64,000 nt of DNA from an uncultured Fimbriimonas sp. (GCA_945952345.1 CAMFIS010000002.1:20718-84717); one strand, 5' to 3'. Counted from the first letter of the stretch, positions 38,009 through 48,401 are shown. A program made the numbers and translations. Notes: generated by a model from the letters alone, not told the origin.

Positions 38009-39184
38009 ATGAAATCCGAAGCGAATCAGACGGCGATCAGTACCCTCGCCCTGGGGGTTGCCACCACGCTGGAAACCCGGATTCGACAGGGTCAATTGCC
38101 AAGCGGGCGTCCGCTCCCGGCTGAGCGTGATCTCGCCGCCGAATTCCAAGTCAGTCGCAGCATCGTTCGCGCCGCGGTCCAACAGCTTCTCACGAAAGAC
38201 TTGATCGACCACCGCCCCGGCCACCGACCGGTGGTCCGCCAAGGCATGCACAATACCGCGACCGGAACCAAAAACCTCGGCGTCTGGCTGTGGCCCTACT
38301 CGGGCCACTTCGCCTCGGCTTCTATTCTCAAGGGCATCCAGTCCACTAATATCGGACCTCAAACCCAGGTCATCGTGGCGAGCGGAACCGGCGACGATTG
38401 GAATTCGGTGCTGGACTCCGAACGTGACTTCTTCGAATCAATGGCCAACGATCCTGCAACGCTTGGGGTCATCGTGTGGTACTTGGGTGGCGAACGTAAC
38501 CTGCCCTCTATCCTAAAACTTCAGGCGCTCAATGTCCCGGTTGTGTTCGTCGACCGCCTTCCTCCGACGGGAATCGACGTGGATTATGTGGGCACCAACA
38601 ACGTCCACTCCGCGAGCCAGGCCGTCCAGCATCTCATCAATCTCGGCCACCGAAATATCGGGATGGTGAGCAACATCGACCCGGCTTCTTCGGTATCCGA
38701 GCGCGAAGAAGGCTACCTTCGAGCCCTCGCTGACAATGGAATTACCTTCCAAGAAGGTTGGATTCAGCGAGCAACTTATGACGCCGACGAAGGCGTGATG
38801 CCTGCCGTCCGCGCGCTGCTCGAACTCGACGAGCAGCCAACCGCCTTTTTCTGCGTCAACGACCATCTCGGATTAATGGTCCACGACATCTTCGGCCGAA
38901 TAGGATTCCAAGTCCCCGGCCAATTCTCAGTCGTTGGGTTCGATGGTCTCCTTCGCTGGGTTCCCGGCGGAGGGTATCTCGCTACGATGAGACAAGACTT
39001 TGAGCGCATCGGCCGCCTTGCGGCCACCATGGTTTCCGAACGTGCGACCGGACTTGCGCCTAATGCCAATCGTCACTACTTGCTCGATGCCCCCCTCACG
39101 GTCGGAGCATCGACGGCACCTCCGCGACCCCAGCGGTCGCGCCTTGAAATCCAACCAACTCTTGAGTCAAGGGAGATCTCATGA
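38009..39184 (+). CDS. GntR-type HTH / LacI-type ligand-binding transcriptional regulator
   Basis: LPSGRPLPAERDLAAEFQVSRSIVRAAVQQL wHTH; Peripla_BP_3-like C-terminus; start at MKSEANQ. Confidence 0.9.
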   Translation: MKSEANQTAISTLALGVATTLETRIRQGQLPSGRPLPAERDLAAEFQVSRSIVRAAVQQLLTKDLIDHRPGHRPVVRQGMHNTATGTKNLGVWLWPYSGHFASASILKGIQSTNIGPQTQVIVASGTGDDWNSVLDSERDFFESMANDPATLGVIVWYLGGERNLPSILKLQALNVPVVFVDRLPPTGIDVDYVGTNNVHSASQAVQHLINLGHRNIGMVSNIDPASSVSEREEGYLRALADNGITFQEGWIQRATYDADEGVMPAVRALLELDEQPTAFFCVNDHLGLMVHDIFGRIGFQVPGQFSVVGFDGLLRWVPGGGYLATMRQDFERIGRLAATMVSERATGLAPNANRHYLLDAPLTVGASTAPPRPQRSRLEIQPTLESREIS

Positions 39185-40170
39185 ACAATTCAACAATCCA
39201 AGAATCTCGACGCCGAGCGTTCACTCTGATTGAGCTCCTCGTCGTCATTGCAATCATCGCTATTCTGGCGGCCATCCTCTTCCCCGTCTTCGCTCAGGCG
39301 AAGCGAGCGGCAAAGGGCACCGTCGCGATTAGTGGGGCTAAACAACTCTCGTTGGGGCAACTGATGTATGCCTCCGACAACGACGACTACTTCTCACCAA
39401 CGGTTTCGTTCGACGCCAACTGGCGCGGATTCCCGTTCACATACCTCTGCCAACCGTACATGAAGAGCTGGCAGCTCTTGCTTGACCCAACCGGGCCGAT
39501 CACGACGAACCAATTGTCAGACGATAACGCCGGTACTGCCTGGGCGCTCTACGGTCTGTGGGGTATGCCTCCGCAGCGCATTGCGACTTCGTGGAGCACC
39601 TCGCCAGACGACTGGCGATTTGGTACGCACCCGCTGGGCGCGCAAATGACGAACGGCCAGCTTTGGTACTACGACGGCATTGGCGGAGTCGGCAACCCGA
39701 ATCCTCCGGCAGAAAACTGGAACTGGGCGGCCCAAGGCTACAAAGCTGGGGGACAACCCTCGATGTCGACGACGGCGGTAAACAACCCTGCCGAACAAGT
39801 CATGATCGCCCAATCGGGAACCTATGACTTCATGTGGCAAATGAACCCTGGCTATGGCGACTATCTCGACGCCAACGACAATCCGGACAACTTCGACCTC
39901 TATTGGGGCGATCCGACCTACAACACATATGGTTCCAGCTTCATGATCTGCGGTCCGATGGCGCGAAAGAACGCAAGCGATGGTCCGACCGCAGGCTTCT
40001 TTAGCTTCCCCAACGGCCAAGCAACCCAGCTCCCTACTGGCATCACCGTATGGGCAGGAACCGATGGCCACACCAAGGCAACGGCGTGGCGACAGCTGAT
40101 GGGTACAACCATCGACATCGGCGGCGGCAAGAAAGCGATCAAGGCGTTCTGGCCCCAGGGAGGCTCATAA
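39181..40170 (+). CDS. Prepilin-type cleavage/methylation domain protein (pseudopilin)
   Basis: RRAFTLIELLVVIAIIAILAAILFPVFAQAK. Confidence 0.95.
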   Translation: MNNSTIQESRRRAFTLIELLVVIAIIAILAAILFPVFAQAKRAAKGTVAISGAKQLSLGQLMYASDNDDYFSPTVSFDANWRGFPFTYLCQPYMKSWQLLLDPTGPITTNQLSDDNAGTAWALYGLWGMPPQRIATSWSTSPDDWRFGTHPLGAQMTNGQLWYYDGIGGVGNPNPPAENWNWAAQGYKAGGQPSMSTTAVNNPAEQVMIAQSGTYDFMWQMNPGYGDYLDANDNPDNFDLYWGDPTYNTYGSSFMICGPMARKNASDGPTAGFFSFPNGQATQLPTGITVWAGTDGHTKATAWRQLMGTTIDIGGGKKAIKAFWPQGGS

Positions 40171-40388
40171 TCAAGAAACTCTCAGTTGGAGTGGTCGCCC
40201 TTGTGGCGCTTGCACTAGTGGGATGTGGTTCGGGCGAAATGTCCGCCAAAGACCAAAAGAAGATGAAGGACGTCATGACCGGAGGCTTAGGTGCCCCTGG
40301 CGGTCCGAAAGGCGGCGGCGCGGGCCAAGCCAAGCATGGCATCAAAACCTCGCCACCTCCAGGCGACAACGCTCCGTCAACTCCTTAG
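40170..40388 (+). CDS. Small lipoprotein with apparent AUC start
   Basis: (M)KKLSVGVVALVALALVGCGSG lipobox; GGGAGG 6 nt upstream of ATC; TAATC overlap with previous stop. Confidence 0.7.
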   Translation: MKKLSVGVVALVALALVGCGSGEMSAKDQKKMKDVMTGGLGAPGGPKGGGAGQAKHGIKTSPPPGDNAPSTP

Positions 40389-40404
40389 GGGAGTCAAATT
40401 CTCA

Positions 40405-40440
40405 TACCCGGAAAATCTTTCCGGGTACAAATATTTTTTT
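40405..40440 (+). terminator. Rho-independent terminator
   Basis: TACCCGGAAA-ATC-TTTCCGGGTA perfect 10-bp stem followed by CAAATATTTTTTT. Confidence 0.85.
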
Positions 40441-40518
40441 GCCGCCCAAGTTAAGGATTAGGCGATTTTGAACCTAATCGTTCCGATTCGTAACAGAAAT
40501 GCATTAGAGAATCTGGGC

Positions 40519-40547
40519 TTGCGCATTAGGAAAGCATTTGTTAGAAT
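40519..40547 (+). promoter_or_regulatory. Putative sigma70-type promoter
   Basis: TTGCGC-17 nt-TAGAAT, 8 nt before ATG. Confidence 0.45.
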
Positions 40548-40555
40548 GCCGTTTG

Positions 40556-42391
40556 ATGGCCATGAATTTCGACGTGGCGGTCATCGGTGGGGGTCCGGCT
40601 GCCAGCACATTAGGAACGTTGCTGCGGAAGTACGACCCGTCGCTGAGCGTTGCATTATTTGAGCGAGAAGTGTTTCCGCGAGATCATATTGGGGAAAGCC
40701 AACTTCCTCACCTTATGCCTGTGCTCAACGAGATGGGTGTTTGGGAAAAGGTTGAAGCCGCCAATTTCCCCGTAAAGATTGGCGGGCTCTACCGCTGGGG
40801 CAACTCAAGCGAGTTGTGGGCTCTTGATTTCTTAAGTGTTGGAGGCTTTCAGGACATTCCTCGGCCCGCTCAATTCGCGGGGCAGAGAGCTCTCACCGCT
40901 TTCCAAGTCGACCGATCGATTTACGATGAGATCCTCCTCGATCATGCGAAGGAGGCAGGATGCCACGTGTACGAAGGTGTTCGCGTGCTGAAGGTCGAGC
41001 GAGATGGGGACCGAGTTCTTGGACTCGAACTGAAGGGCTCCGATGCTCCGGGAGCGGATTCGTTGCCCGATAACCATGTGACGGCGAAGTGGTTCGTGGA
41101 CGCCTCGGGCAACTCGGGAATCCTGCGTCGAACGATGGATGTAGAGATCGATGCGCCGACCAAGCTGCGAAATATCGCGGTTTGGGACTACTGGCAAAAC
41201 ACGGATTGGGCGACAAGGATCGGAGTGGGCGGTACGCAAATTCTCGTCCTGAGTCTTGGCTGGGGTTGGCTCTGGTTTATTCCTCTCGGTCCTACTCGAA
41301 CATCGCTCGGGCTCGTGACTCCGGCGGAGTACTTGAAGCAAAGTGGCAAATCTCCGGAGGAACTGTACATAGAGGCGATCAATTCTGAGCCGACCATCTC
41401 GAAGCTCGTGGAACATGGAACTCGCGAGAATATCCTCCAAACAACCCGCGATTGGAGTTTTGTTGCCAGCCAGCTTTATGGAGAAAACTGGTTCCTCGCC
41501 GGCGATGCTGCCGGATTCGCTGATCCGATTCTCTCGGCGGGGCTCACATTAGCGCAGACCGGTTCCCGAAACCTGGCCTACACCATCCTCGAACTCAACA
41601 ATGGTGAACTCGACGCGGATTGGCTCAAGCACTCGTACGACCAGGTTCAGTCGCGCAGAATCCGCAATCACATTCGCTTTGCCGACTATTGGTATTCGGC
41701 AAATGGGCACTTCACGGAACTCAAAGAGTACTGTGCTGACATTGCCGAGTCCGCCGGCATCGAATTACGACCAGAAGAAGCCTTTGTCTGGATGGGATCG
41801 GGTGGATTTGCGGGAGATTCGCTTGGCGTTCCGAGTGCGGGCACGTTTACGATTCCGGCTCTCAAGTACAACATTCGGTCGATGACCGGAATCTATCCGC
41901 GGTGGGAAATCGAGGGCTATAACTCGTTCCGACTGAACCTGGACGGCGCGGAGCTAGTCGACCTCGCATCGTATCACGACGGCCGGGTGTATCGAGTCCA
42001 ATGCTTCCAGCGCGACGGCAAAATCCTTCCTAATCACCGATCGTATGGCGCTATGTACGCCGCCCTCAAGCACGAGTCAGAACTAGAGCCACTGATGGAG
42101 CGGTACATGTTTGAGGGGCAGCGGCGGGGCCTCTCGCTCGACTATGAAGGAATGTTCAGGTCTGGCGTCGACATCTTAGAAGCTATGATTGGTGAAGGCT
42201 GGGTCGTTGGTGAAGCAAAGCCGGAAGGGCGATTCATTGGCATGGTATCCACTTATCCCGAACAGTTTGTGCATGTGGGCTGGATCAAAGACGGGGTCGG
42301 CCTTACTTCGGTCGACCCCCGTCAAGGTGGGCGTGTCATCCTCGAGTGGGATGAGGTTGAACGCCTGCGCTCTCCGGCAATGGTTATTTAG
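40556..42391 (+). CDS. Flavin-dependent halogenase-like FAD monooxygenase
   Basis: GxGxxG-like VIGGGPAAST, FPVKIGGLYRWG, WLWFIP (WxWxIP), FADPILSAG (FxxPxxSxG). Confidence 0.85.
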   Translation: MAMNFDVAVIGGGPAASTLGTLLRKYDPSLSVALFEREVFPRDHIGESQLPHLMPVLNEMGVWEKVEAANFPVKIGGLYRWGNSSELWALDFLSVGGFQDIPRPAQFAGQRALTAFQVDRSIYDEILLDHAKEAGCHVYEGVRVLKVERDGDRVLGLELKGSDAPGADSLPDNHVTAKWFVDASGNSGILRRTMDVEIDAPTKLRNIAVWDYWQNTDWATRIGVGGTQILVLSLGWGWLWFIPLGPTRTSLGLVTPAEYLKQSGKSPEELYIEAINSEPTISKLVEHGTRENILQTTRDWSFVASQLYGENWFLAGDAAGFADPILSAGLTLAQTGSRNLAYTILELNNGELDADWLKHSYDQVQSRRIRNHIRFADYWYSANGHFTELKEYCADIAESAGIELRPEEAFVWMGSGGFAGDSLGVPSAGTFTIPALKYNIRSMTGIYPRWEIEGYNSFRLNLDGAELVDLASYHDGRVYRVQCFQRDGKILPNHRSYGAMYAALKHESELEPLMERYMFEGQRRGLSLDYEGMFRSGVDILEAMIGEGWVVGEAKPEGRFIGMVSTYPEQFVHVGWIKDGVGLTSVDPRQGGRVILEWDEVERLRSPAMVI

Positions 42392-42397
42392 AAGAGT

Positions 42398-42991
42398 CTA
42401 TTTCCAGGTCCAGGCTGTGCTTTCGGCGAGAGCTTTGCATATCGCCGCGCCGAGGATGATCTTGCTCTTGTCGACCTTGAGCGAATAGCTGATTGAGAGA
42501 TATACGGCGGGAGTGTCCTCGTCCTTGGGCACCTGCCCGATAACCGAAATCGACAGGGTTTGACCCGAGAATCTCGCGCCCTGGATGTCGTAAACCATCT
42601 TGTCCGGCTTGTCGGTTTTGCCTTTCTCGAACCTCGCCGCATCTTTGACCATCGCCTTCAGGATGTTCAGTTGCAGTGATTGGCTGGGAGCAATAACGGC
42701 TGCGGCCCTTGGTTCCCACCTGCCCGATTGAACCACGACGCCGAAATCTTCTTTGGTCGACCAAGCCGCATTCATACCGCCGTGATTCTGTCCAGGAAAT
42801 CCATCGAAATCCTTGAGGGTCATCACCAACTTGTGGCTTTTCAGGTTCATCAGGCTGTCGGCGGCCTCGTACTCGTCGGGCGACTTGCCGTCTTTTGGTT
42901 TGTAAGCCACCACCCAGGTCTTGGAGGGCGAGGTGGTGTTGGCGAACATACCAGCTTTTAGTTGAAACGCCACGAGTGTGACCGTCATCAT
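42398..42991 (-). CDS. Hypothetical secreted protein
   Basis: 197 aa, overlaps the esterase gene stop; translationally coupled. Confidence 0.6.
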   Translation of the reverse strand: MMTVTLVAFQLKAGMFANTTSPSKTWVVAYKPKDGKSPDEYEAADSLMNLKSHKLVMTLKDFDGFPGQNHGGMNAAWSTKEDFGVVVQSGRWEPRAAAVIAPSQSLQLNILKAMVKDAARFEKGKTDKPDKMVYDIQGARFSGQTLSISVIGQVPKDEDTPAVYLSISYSLKVDKSKIILGAAICKALAESTAWTWK

Positions 42992-43992
42992 TTGGTGGCT
43001 GCCTTCATCACCGGTTGCCGGAAGTCTCGCTCGACCATGTCATTCGGGTCGGTCGAGACCGGCCCATCGCGCCATAGCCACCGCATCATGTCTGCGAAGA
43101 TTTGACCGCCGAACCGCTGCCCGTGGTTATTCATGCCCCAGGTGTAGTTGAGGTCATATCCCTTGGCGGTGAGGGCGTCCTTCATGCGAACGTTCTGCAG
43201 GAACCAGTCCCAGCGCGGGTCGTATTTGCCGCCTCGCATGCCCCGGTTGTCGTTGCGTCCATCGCAGAGGAACACGCGCAGGGGCTTCTTACCGTTCTTT
43301 CGGATGATGTCGGGGTAGGCATCGCCGCCGCGGATGTTGGTAAAGCTGCCAACGATGCTGAGTACCTTTCGGAATTCATTCGGTCGCTCCCAGGCAACGG
43401 TGAAGGCCGCGATCGCGCCGGAACTCGAGCCACCAATGCCGCGCATGTTGGGATCGTTGGAGATATTGTAGTCCTTCTTCAGTTCGGGAACGAGGACGTC
43501 GGTGATATCCCTCGCGTACTTATCGTCGAGGGCGTTGTACTCCACACCACGGTTGGTAAAGCCGTCGCCCCAACCGTTCTCGGGAGAGGGTTCCTTCTGC
43601 TCAGGCGTTCGGCCCGGGTTGATGAAGACGCCGATCATGGTCGGAATCTCGCGGCGGTAGATGAGGTTATCCATCACGGTCTGGGCGCGAATCTCGCCGT
43701 TCTCTTGCTTCATCGCCTGTCCGTCTTGGAGGACCATAAGCGCGGTGGGAGTCTTGGGATCGTACTGTGCAGGAACGTACACCCAATAAGTCTTTTGCGT
43801 GCCCGGATAGCCGACGCTCTTCATCACAAACGGCCCCTTTACTTCGCCCTTAGGGACCCCTTCGTGAACCTGCGCATCCGGGTTCATGCGGTACTGGGAG
43901 TCGGGATTAGGCTTTTGCTGGAGCTTTGATACTGCAATGGTTGCCAGTCCGCCGAGGAGGAAGGAGGAAATAATGGCCGGGTACCGCTTCAT
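42988..43992 (-). CDS. Enterochelin esterase-like alpha/beta hydrolase
   Basis: [44 protein letters not shown]. Confidence 0.9.
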   Translation of the reverse strand: MKRYPAIISSFLLGGLATIAVSKLQQKPNPDSQYRMNPDAQVHEGVPKGEVKGPFVMKSVGYPGTQKTYWVYVPAQYDPKTPTALMVLQDGQAMKQENGEIRAQTVMDNLIYRREIPTMIGVFINPGRTPEQKEPSPENGWGDGFTNRGVEYNALDDKYARDITDVLVPELKKDYNISNDPNMRGIGGSSSGAIAAFTVAWERPNEFRKVLSIVGSFTNIRGGDAYPDIIRKNGKKPLRVFLCDGRNDNRGMRGGKYDPRWDWFLQNVRMKDALTAKGYDLNYTWGMNNHGQRFGGQIFADMMRWLWRDGPVSTDPNDMVERDFRQPVMKAATK

Positions 43993-44053
43993 TGATAGTA
44001 CTTTAGCAAGATCGGCGCGTGAATGCAATTAAAGGAGGCCCCGACGACCTATG

Positions 44054-44236
44054 CTGCTTCCGTGGCGAGAACTTCCGATTCGTCTTGCCTTTCCATGCCG
44101 AGCTATGGAGGCTACAAAACTCCTGCGCTTTAGTAGAAGCTGAAGAAATAAAGGCATACCGAACAAACTGTTCTCGGCCTCCATAGCTCTGCGATACTAA
44201 TCTGAGACATCCAAATCATTCTCGCCACGGAGGCAG
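44054..44236. repeat. MITE-like element with 18-bp terminal inverted repeats
   Basis: CTGCTTCCGTGGCGAGAA (44054-44071) / TTCTCGCCACGGAGGCAG (44219-44236), 17/18; inner GAGCTATGGAGGC (44100-44112) / GCCTCCATAGCTC (44177-44189) perfect. Confidence 0.8.
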
Positions 44237-44245
44237 CGTTTGCCA

Positions 44246-44824
44246 CTACAGCTGCGCCATCAGCCACTGCAACGCGATAATCGTCTTGGCATCGATGACC
44301 TTCCCCTCTTTGATCCACCGATATGCGACCTCGCGCTTCACCCGGTGAACCCGAATATCCTCATCTTCTACCTCAAGGCCCGCACTCTCCATCACGGTTA
44401 AACCGTGCTCGAACGGACAGTAGAAGAGACTCAGGCGCTCCGAGCAACCACCGGGCGAGAGATAGAAGCTGGAGATGAATTCGGCGTCGGTGGGTTCCGC
44501 GCCGGTTTCCTCCTTCGTTTCCCTCAGGGCCGTCGCCTTTGCATCGTCGCCGTCTTCGATTCGTCCGGCCGGGACCTCGATGAGCCAGCCAGGGCCGTTG
44601 TGGTACGCGGCGACCCGAAACTGTTCGATAAGGATTACTTCGTCGACTTGGAGGTCATGCATGAGGATGCCGACGCTATCGTTCCGATCCAGCACCAAGT
44701 GCTCGATCTCGTTCGACATCTGGCCGTTGGTCTTGGTGTAGCGAAACCGAATCGACTTCCAATGGAAGATTCGCTTTTGGAAAACGGTCTCTTCGCTCAG
44801 AATCTCGGCGGTCGGTTGGCTCAT
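44246..44824 (-). CDS. NUDIX hydrolase (ADP-ribose pyrophosphatase-like)
   Basis: Nudix box-like RETKEETGAEP; WLIEVPAGRIEDG. Confidence 0.92.
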   Translation of the reverse strand: MSQPTAEILSEETVFQKRIFHWKSIRFRYTKTNGQMSNEIEHLVLDRNDSVGILMHDLQVDEVILIEQFRVAAYHNGPGWLIEVPAGRIEDGDDAKATALRETKEETGAEPTDAEFISSFYLSPGGCSERLSLFYCPFEHGLTVMESAGLEVEDEDIRVHRVKREVAYRWIKEGKVIDAKTIIALQWLMAQL

Positions 44825-44891
44825 AAACTAAGTCTATTCGAACGATGCGAAGTTAGCTTCGCGCTTTGCAGATCGTTCATAGTTAAGTGCA

Positions 44892-45719
44892 TTGGCACGG
44901 ACAAATCACATGAAAGGAATTGTTGAAATTACGAATATCTCAGAGGATGACTCTTCGTGGCGAATTCTAACGGATCAGGAGGGGCTTAGAGAATTTCTGT
45001 CGAACCCGACTGAAGCCGTTTCCGACCAAACAGGCTTTACCCTAGTGAACGACTTCCACGTGAACTTCGAGATGTCGAGTTCGGCGCTGAATGCCCCCGT
45101 GGTTATTGAGGGGCGAGTTCACATTGCGGAGGATTCAAAGACGACGAGTTCGGTTCTTGTACGAATCGATCCGTTCAGGATTGGGCAAATTGCTCAGATG
45201 CCATCGGATGATTCCATTGAGACACACAACCGCGTTTCGTTTGTAATCGCTCCCCCGACGCCTCCGGCAATGTTGCCTACCAGCTATTGGACCAACGTGG
45301 CTACATATTTTCCGAGTCCCATCAACATGACATTGGTTTATCGCCCCGGAACGTCGAACGGAGCAGGCCTTGTGGAAGTCCACATGGAACTTCAACCAAA
45401 TCCATTGCAGGATGGAATTGCGGCGTTTATCCAGGCTGTCACCATGGAGCCGCTTGGATATCAGAATTGGCTGAATAGTCAAACCATCACCCAGCGGCAA
45501 TTTGTAAACGGCACGGTTTACACGAACATCATGAGGCCAGTAGAAACCCAAGATACATTCCGTACCAGTCTCATGCCCCTTCGGACGGTATTTGATAGTG
45601 CGACCTCGGGTTCAACACCGGCGAAGTCCTGCAACTCGAGCGACGGGAATTACGCGGGAGACCCAACCCAGACTAACACCACGATCGATATTGCATCTGT
45701 CTATCTGAAGTGGTACTAA
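44892..45719 (+). CDS. Hypothetical protein
   Basis: 275-aa ORF; possible start at ATG 44910. Confidence 0.55.
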   Translation: MARTNHMKGIVEITNISEDDSSWRILTDQEGLREFLSNPTEAVSDQTGFTLVNDFHVNFEMSSSALNAPVVIEGRVHIAEDSKTTSSVLVRIDPFRIGQIAQMPSDDSIETHNRVSFVIAPPTPPAMLPTSYWTNVATYFPSPINMTLVYRPGTSNGAGLVEVHMELQPNPLQDGIAAFIQAVTMEPLGYQNWLNSQTITQRQFVNGTVYTNIMRPVETQDTFRTSLMPLRTVFDSATSGSTPAKSCNSSDGNYAGDPTQTNTTIDIASVYLKWY

Positions 45720-45744
45720 GTCGTCTCGCTGTTTAGGTTCGTTC

Positions 45745-46437
45745 TCATTCAATGTGCTTCACCTCTCGGATGGTTATAACTCTGTCCGAGGAGGTGAAGT
45801 AGACTCGCCAAGGGCCGCACGCAAGGCGGTGGGTTCCATCTTTTAGCTTAAGGATTCGCCTCGTTCGATGAGGTGTTGGGTCAATGCTGAGAAGTTCATG
45901 GACTCGATCGTGCAAGTCCTCTGGCAATGTCGCCTCTGCCTCATCGGACCATCGCACATCGAATCGATCTGCCTCACGAAGGTTTCGATTGGTTTCGTCC
46001 ACCCATCCCGCTTTGGCGTCGAGGTGAGCATCGATGCTGGGAATGTACGGCTTGATATCGAGAATGGGGGTTCCGTCAACGAGGTCAAGGGGGCCGACTT
46101 TTAACGTTAAACCCTCGACGCACAGGAGCCGGACGCTGGTGAGTCCGATTGGATTTGGTCGATGGGGCGCACGAGTGGCGAAAACACCGCGCCGAACTGC
46201 GGGACCCCTGGGCGGGATGACTCTTGGTCGCCAAGTGTCGTTGCGGTGAAACCACCACACGAGCCAAATGAACTCGAATCCTTCAAGATCCTGGAGGGCT
46301 AGCTCGAAATTCTTGCCCGGCAGAAGTTCAATGAGATTCGTTTCTTTAGAGTCGACGTCTGGCTGGTGCGGAGTCTGAAACTTCAGGTCTTTGCCTGTGC
46401 GAACAAACCCAATCGGCTCCAGCGTCAGTCGATCCAT
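45745..46437 (-). CDS. trmO: tRNA (t6A37) methyltransferase TrmO (TsaA) family
   Basis: MDRLTLEPIGFVRTG..., GVFATRAPHRPNPIGLTSVRLL, GTPILDIKPYIP; the track's 45745..47391 N-terminal extension is antisense to the next gene. Confidence 0.9.
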   Translation of the reverse strand: MDRLTLEPIGFVRTGKDLKFQTPHQPDVDSKETNLIELLPGKNFELALQDLEGFEFIWLVWWFHRNDTWRPRVIPPRGPAVRRGVFATRAPHRPNPIGLTSVRLLCVEGLTLKVGPLDLVDGTPILDIKPYIPSIDAHLDAKAGWVDETNRNLREADRFDVRWSDEAEATLPEDLHDRVHELLSIDPTPHRTRRILKLKDGTHRLACGPWRVYFTSSDRVITIREVKHIE

Positions 46438-46536
46438 CTCTAGATTGAAGCACATGAATGACTGTCGAAAGACGTGGCACCACATTCTGTTCTCCGTTCC
46501 CTGCTTACTGCTCCCTGATGTGTCTATACTTGGGCC

Positions 46537-47535
46537 ATGAAGGCGTGGGCGTTTGGGATTGGGTTGGTGAGTTTGATGGCGATGGTGATCGGCGTTCAGG
46601 GCCGGAAGGCGCCCCAAGTTGCACTCGCAACAACGTTCCTGGGCATGCTGTCCGTCGACCAAAAGGCCAAGGCACAGAAGCCGTTCGACGACGATTATCG
46701 GACCAAGTGGCAGTACGTGCCCGCGAACCGAGAGGGAATTAACCTTGGTCAAATGGACTCGAGCCAAGCCGAAGCGGCGTTGGCTCTCCTCAAGTCGTCC
46801 CTCAGCGATGCCGGATGGAAGCGAACGGAAACGATCAAGGGCCTGGAAGATGTTTTGAAAGAGATGGAGAATGGCAACCAGGGTCGAGACAAGCGGCTCT
46901 ATACGTTCACCTTCTTTGGCGAGCCAAGCGCCGACGGGAAGTGGGCTTGGCGATATGAGGGCCACCACGTATCTCTCAACTTCACCTACAACCATGGCGC
47001 GCTGGTCTCGTCCACGCCGCAGTTTTTTGGCTCGAACCCAGCGGAGGTCCGTAGCGGACCGATGAAAGGAACCCGCGCCTTGCCGATGGAGCAAGACTTG
47101 GGGTTTGCCCTCCTCGATTCCCTTTCGCCGGATCAACTGAAGAAGGCGGTTATCGCCGACGTTGCACCGGGCGATGTGGTCACCAGCAGCGCGCGCAAAG
47201 CAGGGATCCAGAAGGACACTGGATTGAAGTATTCGGAAATGACCAAGGCTCAGCAAGACGATGTCCAGAAACTGCTCCATGTTTATACGGATGCCCAGGT
47301 GCCATCGGAATCCAAAAGACGGTGGGGGCGGGTCGATCTCGACTCGGTTGTGTTTGCGTGGATGGGCTCCACTAAGCCCGGCAAGGGGCATTATTACCGT
47401 TTGCAGGGCTCGAAGTTCCTAGTCGAGTACGACAACACGCAGAACGATGCGAACCACATCCATTCGGTTTGGCGCGACTTCGATGGCGACTTTGGGCAGG
47501 ACGTCCTCGCCGAGCATTACGCGAAGTTCCACTAA
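46537..47535 (+). CDS. DUF3500 domain protein
   Basis: WRYEGHHVSLNFTY, YRLQGSKFLVEYDNTQNDANHIHSVWRDFDGDFGQDVLAEHY. Confidence 0.9.
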   Translation: MKAWAFGIGLVSLMAMVIGVQGRKAPQVALATTFLGMLSVDQKAKAQKPFDDDYRTKWQYVPANREGINLGQMDSSQAEAALALLKSSLSDAGWKRTETIKGLEDVLKEMENGNQGRDKRLYTFTFFGEPSADGKWAWRYEGHHVSLNFTYNHGALVSSTPQFFGSNPAEVRSGPMKGTRALPMEQDLGFALLDSLSPDQLKKAVIADVAPGDVVTSSARKAGIQKDTGLKYSEMTKAQQDDVQKLLHVYTDAQVPSESKRRWGRVDLDSVVFAWMGSTKPGKGHYYRLQGSKFLVEYDNTQNDANHIHSVWRDFDGDFGQDVLAEHYAKFH

Positions 47536-47627
47536 TCAGGGCGCGTGCGAGTGCGAGCATCGAGTTGCTGCACTCTAAGGACGTTGTTGCAGAACCATCT
47601 GCGCTCAATCGTCGTTACTTTCCTTGA

Positions 47628-48332
47628 GTGCGGAAACGAATCAAGTGGATCATCCTCGGCCTCGCCGTCGTCATCGGTGGCGTGGGGGGATATGCCTATT
47701 GGAAAGGACATTTGATTCCTAACTATCCACCCGACACGGAGTTCCCAGTGAGGGGCATCGATGTCTCGCACCACCAGGGCGCCATTCGCTGGGACGAGAT
47801 TCCGAAGAATATCCAGTTCGTGTACATCAAAGCCACCGAGGGCAGCACCTACGCAGACCCAAACTTCAAGGACAATTGGGACGGCAGTCGAGAAGCCGGT
47901 ATTCGCCATGGGGCGTACCACTTCTTTCGCCTCGCCACGACCGGCGATGCCCAAGCCCACAACTTTCTCTCAGTCGTCCCGCACGAAAAAGACGCCCTAC
48001 CACCGGTCATCGACCTCGAGCTCGGCGGTAACGACAAACAAATGCCGGAGGTCGGAGATTTCCAACGCGAGTTTTCCGTCTTCCGCAATCGCCTCAAGAA
48101 CGCCCTGGGCACCGAGCCAGTGGTTTACACGGAACCCGCGTTCGCCAATCGATACTTCAAGGGTATGACGCTGCCTCGGCTCTGGATACAGAATTACCTC
48201 ACTCGCCCTCGCCCGGGAGCCTATTGGGATTTCTGGCAATTCACGGAGCGGATGCCCCTCGCAGGAATCGAAGGGTTAGTCGACGGGGACGTCTACATCG
48301 GCTCGAAAGAAGCGTTCTCCAGCTATCGATAA
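47628..48332 (+). CDS. GH25 lysozyme-like protein
   Basis: RGIDVSHHQGAIRWDEIP...FVYIKATEG...GAYHFF; N-terminal TM. Confidence 0.93.
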   Translation: MRKRIKWIILGLAVVIGGVGGYAYWKGHLIPNYPPDTEFPVRGIDVSHHQGAIRWDEIPKNIQFVYIKATEGSTYADPNFKDNWDGSREAGIRHGAYHFFRLATTGDAQAHNFLSVVPHEKDALPPVIDLELGGNDKQMPEVGDFQREFSVFRNRLKNALGTEPVVYTEPAFANRYFKGMTLPRLWIQNYLTRPRPGAYWDFWQFTERMPLAGIEGLVDGDVYIGSKEAFSSYR

Positions 48333-48401
48333 CCAACTTGGGGGGCGTGGGCATCCTGCCCGCGCACAGAACGAGGGCTAGAAGCCCTCGCCCCCAAACG
48401 C

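Noticed and set aside
46438-47391. N-terminal extension of the 548-aa ORF 45745..47391
   Set aside because: Only the C-terminal 230 aa look real (TrmO); the rest is antisense to the DUF3500 gene, whose own frame is convincing.
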